Assembly: GCF_009905605.1 (NCBI RefSeq)
Contig: NZ_JAAAKZ010000011.1
Span: forward strand, 62,001-126,000
DNA from: Runella sp. CRIBMP
GTDB lineage: Bacteria; Bacteroidota; Bacteroidia; Cytophagales; Spirosomataceae
Direction of reading: 5' to 3'
DNA length: 64,000 nt
Shown here: positions 33,034-42,375 of the stretch, piece by piece
Numbering within the stretch: the first letter of the stretch is position 1
Layout of the letters: each line of letters opens with the position of its first letter
Position numbers and translations under genes: made by a program
The notes under the pieces: generated by a model
Database searches by the model: none
What the model was told of the DNA's origin: nothing
What the model saw: only the letters and a program-made list of their open reading frames with translations

Positions 33034-36000
33034 ATGGCACCCAACAGAACTTATGCGAACCCCTACCCTGGACTGAGAAGTTTTGACTCCAAAGACGCAA
33101 ATCTTTTTTTTGGAAGAGAAACGCACGTCAAAAAGCTGAGAGAAAAATTAAGTAGCTCGCGTTTTTTGGCCATTATCGGTTCGTCTGGAAGTGGAAAATC
33201 TTCGTTAATTAAAGCCGGCTTGATTCCTTCATTGGAAAAAAACCGATTGGAAAATACGCTCGAAAATGGCTGGCATATTCTCATTTTAAAACCAGGTGCT
33301 AACCCTATAAAAAACCTAATAAGTATTCTTACCGATTACATTTCAAAATATAACATCGGTAGTTCTTCCCCTAAAATCATTAACAACCTAGAGTCGTTCA
33401 TTTTTAATGATTCTGACGGTTTAACCAAAGTTTTTCAACTTTTCGGTGACAAAAATATCTTGTTGGTCATTGACCAGTTTGAAGAAGTATTTCGCTACCG
33501 CCAAAAAGAAGCGCAAATCACCACAGACCGTGATGAAACCATTCTTTTTATTGAATTTTTAATCCGACTCATTCAGCAACGCACGATGCCCATCCACGTG
33601 GCACTAACGATGCGCTCCGATTACTTAGATTATTGCACCAACTACAACGGCCTGACTGAAGCCATAAACCGCGGGTATTATCTATTGCCCAAGATGAACC
33701 ACGCCGAAATCATTCAGGCCATCAACGGGCCACTCGAAACCGTTGGCGTGGATATTTCGCCCAGTTTAGTAGATCGTCTCTTGGGCGACATTGGCAGCAA
33801 AACTGACCAACTTCCTGTACTTCAACATTCACTCATGCGTACTTGGGACTATTGGCAAGTCCACAAATCACCGCAGCAGCCGATTGATGAACAAGACTAT
33901 GAGGCCATTGGTACCATGTCTGATGCGCTATCACTCCACGCCGAAGAAATTTATCAGGATGTATTTGATACTAAACGCAAACAAGTTACCGAAAAACTTT
34001 TTAAGTCACTGATTGTAGTTGGTTCAGGAGATGTCGGGGTGGTTAGCCCAACTACGGTTTCAACCATTAAAAAAGTAACGGGGGTAAATGAATTTTTGCT
34101 TTTGGATGTCATTGACCGCCTGCGTGAATTGGGGACTTCTTTTCTTTCTCCCTCCTACTCCACTCCGCTTTCTGATGCATCGGTAGTGGACCTCACCCAC
34201 GAACGCCTTACCTACCTCTGGAAACGCCTGAAAACATGGGTCGATGAGGAAACTGAATCAGCAAAACTATACAAAAACCTAAGTTTTTCGGCCGACTTAT
34301 ACCAACAAGGGAAAACAGGTTTATGGGTAAATCCCGAATTACAAATTGGGTTGAGGTGGTTAAAAGAAAACCGCCCCAACAAAGAATGGGCGCTCCGCTA
34401 CGACCCCTATTTTGAAAGAGCCATAAATTACCTCGAATACAGCCGTAGCCAATATGAATTTGAGGTACAAAATAAAGAAAGTCGCCACAAAAAAGAGGTA
34501 AAACGAACCCGCCAATTTGCCATAGCCTTGGGGATTGGCTCGTTGTTGTCGCTCATGTTTTTGGTGGTATCCATCATTCTCCGAACGCAAGCCCAACAAA
34601 GTGAAAAGGAATCGTTAGAAAAGGAGCAACTGGCTTTGTCAGAACAAAAAAAGGCTGAAATCCAAAAAAGAGAAGCAATCTCTCAAAAAAGGATTGCCCA
34701 ACAACAAGAAGAAATTGCGGAAGCCCAAAAACAACTAACCGAAGAACAAAAAAGGATAGCGGTAACCGAACAACGAAAAGCGGAGATTCAGCGACAGGAA
34801 GCAATAATGGCCCAAAAGGCCGCAACTGAACAAAAAAACAAAGCAGAAATAGCCCGTCGAGACGCTGAAAATCAAAAGACAATTGCCGTAACCGCCAAAA
34901 GTGAGGCCGAAAAACGCAAAGATGAGGCCGAAAAAGCAAGCCGCGAAGCGGAAAGGCAAAGAACCATCGCCGAAAACGCCAAGCGAGATGCTGAACGGCA
35001 AAAAATAAAAGCAATTGCCCGGGCAATTGCCATTCAGTCGTTTCAAATGCCCGAAAATTCGCAGGATGAATTGCCCGCCTTGCTGGCCCTGCACGCTTAT
35101 AATCTCAACCTGAAAAGCCTAGGTGAAAAAAGCAATCCAGATATTTTTAATGCCCTCGCCAAAGCCGCTGGTACAACTGCAAAAGTAATATTAAGGCGGC
35201 ACACCGATGTGGTACGCTCAGTAGCCGTTGGGGTGAAATCAGTCGATAATATCTTTGCCTCAGGTAGCGATGATGCCACCATTAAACTCTGGGATTATGG
35301 CATCAACCCGATTCAACCTACTCGTTCGTTCAGTCGCGGCAATAAATCAAACGAGGGATTTAGGTCTGTTATCTTAGACAACGATGAGAAAAAACTTATT
35401 GCGGGTGGAGCTTTGGGCACCTTATTCAGTTGGAACATCGACTCCCCTACCCCAACGCCAGTGGTAGTAAAAGGGCACCGCAGCCCAATCCATTCACTTT
35501 TGCTGGCCCAAAACAATCAGCTGGTTTCAGTGAGCAATGATGGAAATATTCGTACCTGGAATCTATCGGGCAACGGCATTGACTCCGTGGCCAATTTGCG
35601 TTCAGGGATTGATATATTTTGCGCAAAACTTAGCCCAGATGGCCAAAAAATTGTTTGTGGCTCAAAAGAAAAAGTTGTTGTTTTTGAACTAAATGATTTG
35701 AAAAAAGCACCCGCCGTTTTTGCTTTTTACGGAATGGGTGCACGAGTAACAGCGCTCGCATTTAGCCCTAATGGTAGGAAAATATTGACCGGAAACTCTG
35801 CTGGGGTCCTAACGGTATGGGATTATGAAAATGACAAAATCGTTGAATTTTCGGCGGGTACAGTACTGGGTAAACACAATTCGACCGTCAGTGATATTGT
35901 TTTTTCTCCCGATGGTCATTTGGTGGCAACGAGCAGTTTTGATTGGTCGGTTCACCTATTTAATTACGAAGATATAACACGACAACAACAGCCCATTGTC

Positions 36001-36225
36001 ATCAACGATTTCAACACTTGGGTAACGGGTGTGCGGTTTACAAAAGACAGTAAAAAACTCATCTCTTATGGTGCCGACCGTACGGTACGACTCTGGGATA
36101 TTGGCATCGAAGAGCTGTATGCCAAAGTAAGTAAAAAAATCACCCGGGACTTGACCGTCGACGAATGGAATAAATATGTAGGAAAAGATGTCGAATTCAC
36201 AAAAGTGCAAACGGCCTTAAAGTAA
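33034..36225 (+). CDS. nSTAND-type NTPase with membrane helix, coiled coil and WD40 repeats
   Basis: A 1063-residue protein. It opens with N-P-Y-P-G-L-R-S-F-D-S-K-D-A and F-F-G-R-E, the start of the nSTAND1/novel STAND group; Walker A G-S-S-G-S-G-K-S-S (49-57) and Walker B L-L-V-I-D-Q-F-E-E-V-F (about 150-160) follow. A single hydrophobic helix (about 496-516) is followed by a long Glu/Lys/Gln-rich coiled coil (about 520-665) of A-E-I-Q-K/R-x-E-A-I repeats, and then WD40 repeats from about 715 to the end (G-S-D-D-A-T-I-K-L-W-D, T-V-R-L-W-D). STAND proteins oligomerise on ligand sensing. Position between the RsbW-like kinase and a TonB receptor suggests a signalling platform rather than immunity, since no effector domain is present. 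Confidence 0.85.
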   Translation: MAPNRTYANPYPGLRSFDSKDANLFFGRETHVKKLREKLSSSRFLAIIGSSGSGKSSLIKAGLIPSLEKNRLENTLENGWHILILKPGANPIKNLISILTDYISKYNIGSSSPKIINNLESFIFNDSDGLTKVFQLFGDKNILLVIDQFEEVFRYRQKEAQITTDRDETILFIEFLIRLIQQRTMPIHVALTMRSDYLDYCTNYNGLTEAINRGYYLLPKMNHAEIIQAINGPLETVGVDISPSLVDRLLGDIGSKTDQLPVLQHSLMRTWDYWQVHKSPQQPIDEQDYEAIGTMSDALSLHAEEIYQDVFDTKRKQVTEKLFKSLIVVGSGDVGVVSPTTVSTIKKVTGVNEFLLLDVIDRLRELGTSFLSPSYSTPLSDASVVDLTHERLTYLWKRLKTWVDEETESAKLYKNLSFSADLYQQGKTGLWVNPELQIGLRWLKENRPNKEWALRYDPYFERAINYLEYSRSQYEFEVQNKESRHKKEVKRTRQFAIALGIGSLLSLMFLVVSIILRTQAQQSEKESLEKEQLALSEQKKAEIQKREAISQKRIAQQQEEIAEAQKQLTEEQKRIAVTEQRKAEIQRQEAIMAQKAATEQKNKAEIARRDAENQKTIAVTAKSEAEKRKDEAEKASREAERQRTIAENAKRDAERQKIKAIARAIAIQSFQMPENSQDELPALLALHAYNLNLKSLGEKSNPDIFNALAKAAGTTAKVILRRHTDVVRSVAVGVKSVDNIFASGSDDATIKLWDYGINPIQPTRSFSRGNKSNEGFRSVILDNDEKKLIAGGALGTLFSWNIDSPTPTPVVVKGHRSPIHSLLLAQNNQLVSVSNDGNIRTWNLSGNGIDSVANLRSGIDIFCAKLSPDGQKIVCGSKEKVVVFELNDLKKAPAVFAFYGMGARVTALAFSPNGRKILTGNSAGVLTVWDYENDKIVEFSAGTVLGKHNSTVSDIVFSPDGHLVATSSFDWSVHLFNYEDITRQQQPIVINDFNTWVTGVRFTKDSKKLISYGADRTVRLWDIGIEELYAKVSKKITRDLTVDEWNKYVGKDVEFTKVQTALK

Positions 36226-36238
36226 CCATACTTTGAAA

Positions 36239-38851
36239 ATGACCTGTACAATGATGAAAATTATACAACTGATAAAATGGGGAATTTTGGTTGGGGCATG
36301 CTTACAGGCAACGTGCTCAATGGGACAGATTTGTGACGAAACGGTGAGCATTCCTGAGGCCGAAAAAAAGTACACCACGGGCAACTTTGACGAAGTCTTC
36401 CAAATCCTTTTGCCTTGTCTAAAAACCGATTTTTCGCCAACGGCCAAGGTTCAAGCCTATAAAATACTGGCCATGGCGCATTTGGCAATGGACTCAAGCG
36501 CTAGAGCTGCTGAATCCATTCAGAGTTTGTTGGCTATTAACCCCAATTTTGACCCTGATTTTGCTGCATCACCCCAATTCAAAGATATGTTTCAACGTAT
36601 CAAAGATTCGCAGGAACGCATTATACAAATTACATCTGTATCTAAAAGGGCTGAAAACGTATTGAAAGTACCCGCAACAGTAATTGTTATTACTGAGAAA
36701 GATTTTGTAAGACGAGGTTATCAAAACTTAGAACAACTTCTGCACGATTTATCAGGATTCGACATTGCTAAAGGCAACGGCCCAGGCTATTCAAATTTCT
36801 ACACGCGGGGCTACCGTTCTACTTCCAACGACCGTATGCTGATGCTCATTGACGGGGTGGAAGAAAACGATTTGGCCTCAGACAATATCCCCATTTCGCG
36901 CCAGTATACGCTTTCCGACATAGACCGGGTGGAGGTAGTGTACGGGCCCGCTTCTACTTTATACGGAAACAACGCTTTCATGGGGGTAATAAATATCATT
37001 ACTAAAAAATACCGCGAGATTATCGACGGCAACAACAAAGTACGGTTTAATGGCCAAATAAAGTCAGGAACTTGGAAAACCCGATATGCTGACGGAACTG
37101 TAGCAGTCAAAACCAAAGACGTGGCCATTTCGGTTACGGGTAGGTTTTTTGAGTCCAACGAAATGAATTTGTCGAAATACCCTGAATGGAATTACGACGC
37201 CCGTAACCCCGCCGCCTATGGCACACGACTCGACAAAACAGGCACCGACGCGCTCAATTACATCAACAGTACCCAACTATTGACCAAATTTCCAAACTCT
37301 GATTTGTTCAACGTTGAATTCACAAACGGTGTACCTAGCGCACTCCGACTTACTCCGAAAGGAGCCGAAAAAGCCGCTGAGCTAGATAACCGACTTTTTA
37401 ACGGAAATGCCTTGGATAAACCCGTCCAGTTCAACGATTATTCTAAGAACTGGTACATGAAAACCAAAATTGAATTTAAAGAATTAACCATTGCCATCAC
37501 CAACTGGAAAACCGACGAAGGGGCTGTACCTTGGTATACAAATTTATCCCGAATCAATACCGCCGACTTAGGTCGGTGGATAACTTATTATCGAAGTTTT
37601 GCCGTGACTTACAACAAGGTAATAAATGATAAATTCCAGATTATCAACCTTTCATCCTACCGCCTTCATGAAATAGACGGAGGAACAAATTTGCCTTCAT
37701 ACCGCGGTTATTACAACGCCCGTCTGGGTATCGCCGACTTAGCAGCAGGTACTGGACCTACTTTCTCCACTACTTACAATTACCGCGTTTCCAACCAGTT
37801 TCGCAACGAATTTCGGGCGCTCTGGAGTCCTTTGCTCAACCTCGACGTCAACGGCGGGGTAGAGTATCGAAACAGTATTATTCAGGGCAATTATGTTACC
37901 TCTGGTACTGGTAATCCCGAAGAACAGGGTTTTCCAGCCGATACACTTCGGGGTGGCAACAACTTTCGGGTTTTTGATATAGGCATCTACGCCCAAGCCA
38001 CATATCGTTATTCCGAATCGCTCAGTTTAGTAGGTGGTTTGCGGGTTGACAACAACCGCGTTAGAAACAACGGCGGGTACGGCATGGTAGCAAACCCTAG
38101 ATTATCAGCCATTTATAGCAAGGGGAGCTTTATCTTAAAGGCTATATATGCAGAAGCCTTTAAGGATGCTTCATATCTTCAAAAATACGGCACCACCGCC
38201 GAACGGCGGCTGAATAACCCCACGCTCCAACCAGAAAAAGTGAGAAACATGGAATTCAGCCTTTATTACAAACCCATCAAAGACCTCAATATTACAGTTG
38301 CTGCCTACCGCGCCAACTACAGTAATGCGGTGGGTTTGGCCTCGGTAGTATTGGAAAACGGAACCAAAACCAATCAATTTCAGGGCATTGGTCGTCAGCG
38401 GATTTGGGGGCTCCAGGCCGAAGTAAACTATCAATGGGAGAAACTCAACGTGTGGAGCAATTTTACCTACACCAACCCACTCGACTTAACCTCAAATTTA
38501 CGCATCAGCGATATTGCCGATTTTTCATTCAATATTGGGGCAAACTATCAATTCACAAAAAGTCTGAGGCTAAACATCACCTCTCATTATGTGGGTGCCC
38601 GTAAAACTGGAGCTGGAACTTCTGGCAGCCGAAACCCCATCCAACTCTTCGACCCTTATTTTATCATGGATGGTGCGCTGACTTACCACGACGTCATCAA
38701 AGGGGTATCGTTGCAGGTAACAAGTTATAATCTACTAAACAAAGAATATTTTGTCCCTGGAATCAGAGAAGCCGACAATATTGTGGGAGCTTCGCGTTTT
38801 CCGCAAGAAAAACGAAATATTTCAATGGGTATATTATTTGAAATAAAATGA
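36239..38851 (+). CDS. TonB-dependent outer-membrane receptor with TPR-like N-terminal domain
   Basis: An 870-residue exported protein. The start could be ATG 36239, 36251 or 36254; all precede a clear signal peptide (hydrophobic core near W-G-I-L-V-G-A-C). Residues about 35-125 form a helical TPR-like segment (A-Y-K-I-L-A-M-A-H-L-A-M, then P-N-F-D-P) in place of the usual carboxypeptidase-like domain. A plug domain follows (V-P-A-T-V-I-V-I-T, R-M-L-M-L-I-D-G-V, V-V-Y-G-P-A-S-T-L-Y-G-N-N-A) and then a beta-barrel ending in K-R-N-I-S-M-G-I-L-F-E. No SusD partner is adjacent. In this regulatory neighbourhood it may import a signal molecule or a siderophore-like ligand. Confidence 0.88.
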   Translation: MTCTMMKIIQLIKWGILVGACLQATCSMGQICDETVSIPEAEKKYTTGNFDEVFQILLPCLKTDFSPTAKVQAYKILAMAHLAMDSSARAAESIQSLLAINPNFDPDFAASPQFKDMFQRIKDSQERIIQITSVSKRAENVLKVPATVIVITEKDFVRRGYQNLEQLLHDLSGFDIAKGNGPGYSNFYTRGYRSTSNDRMLMLIDGVEENDLASDNIPISRQYTLSDIDRVEVVYGPASTLYGNNAFMGVINIITKKYREIIDGNNKVRFNGQIKSGTWKTRYADGTVAVKTKDVAISVTGRFFESNEMNLSKYPEWNYDARNPAAYGTRLDKTGTDALNYINSTQLLTKFPNSDLFNVEFTNGVPSALRLTPKGAEKAAELDNRLFNGNALDKPVQFNDYSKNWYMKTKIEFKELTIAITNWKTDEGAVPWYTNLSRINTADLGRWITYYRSFAVTYNKVINDKFQIINLSSYRLHEIDGGTNLPSYRGYYNARLGIADLAAGTGPTFSTTYNYRVSNQFRNEFRALWSPLLNLDVNGGVEYRNSIIQGNYVTSGTGNPEEQGFPADTLRGGNNFRVFDIGIYAQATYRYSESLSLVGGLRVDNNRVRNNGGYGMVANPRLSAIYSKGSFILKAIYAEAFKDASYLQKYGTTAERRLNNPTLQPEKVRNMEFSLYYKPIKDLNITVAAYRANYSNAVGLASVVLENGTKTNQFQGIGRQRIWGLQAEVNYQWEKLNVWSNFTYTNPLDLTSNLRISDIADFSFNIGANYQFTKSLRLNITSHYVGARKTGAGTSGSRNPIQLFDPYFIMDGALTYHDVIKGVSLQVTSYNLLNKEYFVPGIREADNIVGASRFPQEKRNISMGILFEIK

Positions 38852-38857
38852 TTCATA

Positions 38858-39442
38858 ATGAACACTTTACCCGATTTTTTTGACTTTTTAGTAATGGAAA
38901 GAAACAAAATAAAGTCATTGCCCGACGGGTTTGAAATTCATGAGGGCTATTTTCCAGAACGAATGGAAGAAATAGGTCGGTTCAGAATTAGGGCTTGGCG
39001 AAATGAGAATGGCATAAATCCCACTTTTTTTTCACAGGAAGTGTGGATTGATTCTTTAGATAAAAACGCGCACCATTGGATTATTACCAAAGAAAAAGTC
39101 ATTGTGGCAGCGGCACGTTTAAGTTTTCATGAGTGCATCGAGGAGGTTCCTTACGCAGATTTTTTGCACGACGAACATCGTCCGCTTTTTCAAAAAAGCC
39201 CCATTGCTTCCATCAACCGTTTGGTGGTCGACCCCGCGTTTCGGGGTCGGGGTTTTGCTAGAATTCTGGACAATGAGCGCATAAAGTTAGCGGCAAAAGC
39301 GGGTTCAAAAATAATGATTGCTTTTCCTCAATTGTCCCGACTTGTGCATTTACAGAAATTAGGTTTTAATTTAATTTCTCAACTTGAAAATATCCCCGAA
39401 ATGCCCGAAAGGCCTTTTTTCCTGATGAAGCTAGACCTTTAG
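38858..39442 (+). CDS. GNAT-family N-acetyltransferase
   Basis: A 194-residue GNAT. The acetyl-CoA loop is seen in I-N-R-L-V-V-D-P-A-F-R-G-R-G-F-A-R-I-L-D (motif A with R-G-R-G-F), preceded by strands W-I-I-T-K-E-K-V-I-V-A-A-A-R-L. A second start, M-E-R-N-K, at codon 13 is possible. The family acylates amines of small molecules or proteins; the substrate is unknown. Six bases after the TonB receptor stop and 22 before the transporter ATG, so probably within the same transcript. Confidence 0.8.
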   Translation: MNTLPDFFDFLVMERNKIKSLPDGFEIHEGYFPERMEEIGRFRIRAWRNENGINPTFFSQEVWIDSLDKNAHHWIITKEKVIVAAARLSFHECIEEVPYADFLHDEHRPLFQKSPIASINRLVVDPAFRGRGFARILDNERIKLAAKAGSKIMIAFPQLSRLVHLQKLGFNLISQLENIPEMPERPFFLMKLDL

Positions 39443-39464
39443 TCCATTTATATTTTACTTGATT

Positions 39465-42353
39465 ATGTTAAAAAAAGAGCGACTATATCACCTGATGAAC
39501 TTGAAAGAAGGCGACCTCAAGGTTGTCAATCCTTTCATGCGTTACTCTTTTTTTATGGGTGTGTCCGTTGCTATTTTTTATACCGCAACGATGTCTTTGT
39601 TTCTCAATAGTTTTGACCGGACCATGCTGCCAAAAGCGTACATCGCGAGTGGCATCATCGTTTATGCTTTGGGATACATTGTTTCTAAAATTCAAGAACG
39701 CGTATACTTTTCAAAAATCGCTCTGTTTTTGATTGTTTTCTTGATTATTTCCGTTTCAGGACTGCTCATTGGCCACTTCATTACGGGCAACAAATGGATT
39801 TACTTTTTTCTGTTTATCTGGAACCGCGTCTTTGTTTTTGTCAATGGAATTTCATTTTGGGCCATTGTCTCTCGCATTTTTAATATTCAACAAGCCAAGC
39901 GGCTCGTTAGCTTTATTACCACAGGAGACGTAGTATCATCCATCCTTAGTTATTTATCCGTTCCGCTGCTATTGCAGTTTACTGATACCAACGGATTGTT
40001 GTATTTATCGATTGGCACACTGGTCTTTTGTTTGGTTTTGATGGTAACGATTTCTAAGAAATACGAATCAGAACTTTCCATTTTCTCGCGCGAAAAAGAA
40101 AAACCGAAACAAAAAACCTTCAATTATTTTTTCAAAACCCCGTATTATACAGCGGTATTTATGTTGGCGTTGTTCCCCGTAATGGGGTTGTTTTATGTCG
40201 AATTTATTTTTGCCGTTGAATCCAAAAAGGTATTTCCCGACAAAGAATTATTAACTGGCTTTTTGGGGTTATTTTTTGGCCTTTGCGCTATTATTGAGCT
40301 GTTAATCAAAACCTTACTATACGGACGCTTTATTGAAAAATACGGTTTAAAACTTGGCTTGATTGTATTGCCCTTGGTACTGACCATCTTTTATGCGTTT
40401 GCCGCCGTTTATGGAACCTTTTATGGTACTACCTACGTCTTTTTTGCGTTTATCGTCATGAGCCGTTTTGCAATGAGTACGGTTAGAAAATCTATCAGTG
40501 ACCCTTCCTACCAATTGCTTTTCCAACCCATACATCCTGAAGAAAGGCTTGAACTACAAAGCCGGATTGAAGGAGGCCCCAAAGCAGGAGGAAATATTGT
40601 AGCTGGAGTACTACTTTTAGGTCTGACCTATTTTACGTTTATCGACACCATTTATCTTTCCTACATTTTTGTGGGTATTCTAATTGTATGGTTATGGGTT
40701 GCGTTCAGTACCCAAACTCTTTACCGGAATGTGTTGAAAAATTTATTGAAAGAATCAGCACAACGTAAAAATACAAGCGATAAAAAAAACACAGAAACAT
40801 TTATGCCAGTGGAGTATACGGGCAAAAAAACGGATTTCGATGATGTCATCAAAATGGCAAACTCTCCGTTGCCCGAAGAACGGCTTGAGTCGGTGGCCCT
40901 TCTTGAAAACTCAGGACGGTATTATGCCTTCAAATATATTGATGCCCTGATGCAGGACCCCAACCCTCGCGTAAAAAGGGCAGCTCTGCTGGCCGCTGGA
41001 AACATCCGAAAAATGGAATTATGGCCCCATTTGTTGAATAATATCACGTCAAACTACTTTAAGCTCCCCACAAAAACCGCTCTAGCTTCCATCGGCGACC
41101 CTGTCATGGGAGAATTAGAACGTTTTTTTAACCGCTCTGAAAACGACCGGGCAACCCAAAAAGAAATTATCAGTATAGTTGAAAAAATTGATAGCCTATC
41201 TTCAACGCGTTTTTTGAGAGCCAAAATGAACCACCCCGACCCCCACATCAGAGACCGGGTTTTTGAGGCGCTTAATCAGAATCGTTATACCGCAACGGTG
41301 CTCGAACGCACCCACATCAACGCTGAAATTGACGAAAAGGCAGCCTTTGTGGTTTGGCTAATTGCCGCCCAAGCCGATATTGAGCGAATGCCCGAATTAG
41401 CTCCGCTACTCCGTTCGTTGGAAGAAGAAACCAGACAAACAGCCCCTAAACTATTCAATCTGCTCAATATTTTGATTGTAGACCAAGATTTTAACTTAAT
41501 TAAGGACTTATACGAAAATAAAAATGAAACCACACAAGGCTTTGTTCAGGAAGTCTTTTCGATGGCCCTTTCAGAAGAACTTCGCGTAAAATTGGCCCCT
41601 ATTTTTGAAGATGAGTCGATTGAAGAAAAACTACAAAAATGTCGCGAAAATTATCCACAGCAACGCTTATCGCCCGAGGAGCGCGTGCTTGACATTATAA
41701 ACCGGGATTTTGCGCAGCTTTCGAGTGAATTAAAAGCCTCGGCAATTCAAAGCTTATTGCATTTTCCAAACTCCCAAAATCAATACATTTTAATCTCTTG
41801 TGCACACTCAAACAGTGAAGTGATTGTTGAAACTGCCCTTTATGTGTTGCACCAGTTATACCCTACTGCATTTGAAGAATTTAAGGAAACAGCCGCTTTT
41901 TTACCCAACTGCCATCGGTCTGACCTTTGCAAAAAAATTGAACATGGGTTTAATAGGGAAGATTTATTAATCAATAAACTCAATGCCATTCGGTCCATAG
42001 ATTTATTAAAAAAATTGCCCGCCGATTCGCTCTTACCAGTGACCATTTCACTGCAAAAACTTCAATTAACCTCCTACGAAACCATTCTCATGGATCGGTA
42101 TTGTACGGCGGGCCCACCATTGTTGTTTGTATATGACGGTGAAATTGAATTAATTGAAACCGACGGTAATCAGCAATGGATAAACGAAGGTGGGTATTGG
42201 TTTCGCGAACCCGAACCTCCACCCAAGGTGTATCTACACTCAGTTAATACCCTGAAAGACAGCACTATTTTTCTTTTGGACCCCTATTTAGTTTATAATC
42301 TTATTGCCGAAAATACTGCTTACAAAGAGGATGTTGCTTTGGAAACAGCCTAA
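39465..42353 (+). CDS. NTT/MFS-like nucleotide transporter fused to HEAT repeats and a cyclic-nucleotide-binding-like end
   Basis: A 962-residue three-part membrane protein (ATG at 39465; the frame's TTG two codons earlier is not favoured). Residues about 25-430 contain roughly twelve hydrophobic helices resembling the ATP/ADP-translocase-like (Npt1/Npt2) family, for example the segment W-A-I-V-S-R-I-F-N-I-Q-Q-A-K-R-L. Residues about 470-830 are HEAT-like helix pairs (L-M-Q-D-P-N-P-R-V-K-R-A-A-L-L-A-A-G-N). The C-terminal 120 residues look like a degenerate cNMP-binding barrel (L-F-V-Y-D-G-E-I-E-L-I-E). Such fusions exist in other free-living bacteria; what is transported is not known. Confidence 0.75.
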   Translation: MLKKERLYHLMNLKEGDLKVVNPFMRYSFFMGVSVAIFYTATMSLFLNSFDRTMLPKAYIASGIIVYALGYIVSKIQERVYFSKIALFLIVFLIISVSGLLIGHFITGNKWIYFFLFIWNRVFVFVNGISFWAIVSRIFNIQQAKRLVSFITTGDVVSSILSYLSVPLLLQFTDTNGLLYLSIGTLVFCLVLMVTISKKYESELSIFSREKEKPKQKTFNYFFKTPYYTAVFMLALFPVMGLFYVEFIFAVESKKVFPDKELLTGFLGLFFGLCAIIELLIKTLLYGRFIEKYGLKLGLIVLPLVLTIFYAFAAVYGTFYGTTYVFFAFIVMSRFAMSTVRKSISDPSYQLLFQPIHPEERLELQSRIEGGPKAGGNIVAGVLLLGLTYFTFIDTIYLSYIFVGILIVWLWVAFSTQTLYRNVLKNLLKESAQRKNTSDKKNTETFMPVEYTGKKTDFDDVIKMANSPLPEERLESVALLENSGRYYAFKYIDALMQDPNPRVKRAALLAAGNIRKMELWPHLLNNITSNYFKLPTKTALASIGDPVMGELERFFNRSENDRATQKEIISIVEKIDSLSSTRFLRAKMNHPDPHIRDRVFEALNQNRYTATVLERTHINAEIDEKAAFVVWLIAAQADIERMPELAPLLRSLEEETRQTAPKLFNLLNILIVDQDFNLIKDLYENKNETTQGFVQEVFSMALSEELRVKLAPIFEDESIEEKLQKCRENYPQQRLSPEERVLDIINRDFAQLSSELKASAIQSLLHFPNSQNQYILISCAHSNSEVIVETALYVLHQLYPTAFEEFKETAAFLPNCHRSDLCKKIEHGFNREDLLINKLNAIRSIDLLKKLPADSLLPVTISLQKLQLTSYETILMDRYCTAGPPLLFVYDGEIELIETDGNQQWINEGGYWFREPEPPPKVYLHSVNTLKDSTIFLLDPYLVYNLIAENTAYKEDVALETA

Positions 42354-42375
42354 ACCGTCCAGTATAAAAGAATCA

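Noticed and set aside
34574-35094. Phe/Leu-rich minus-strand ORFs of 150 and 119 codons
   Set aside because: They are antisense to the Lys/Glu/Gln coiled coil of the nSTAND gene; the Phe/Leu-rich composition is the mirror of AAA/GAA codons.
33034-36225. Anti-phage STAND (Avs-like) defence gene
   Set aside because: No nuclease, protease, TIR or other effector domain is visible, and the neighbours are signalling and transport genes rather than defence genes.
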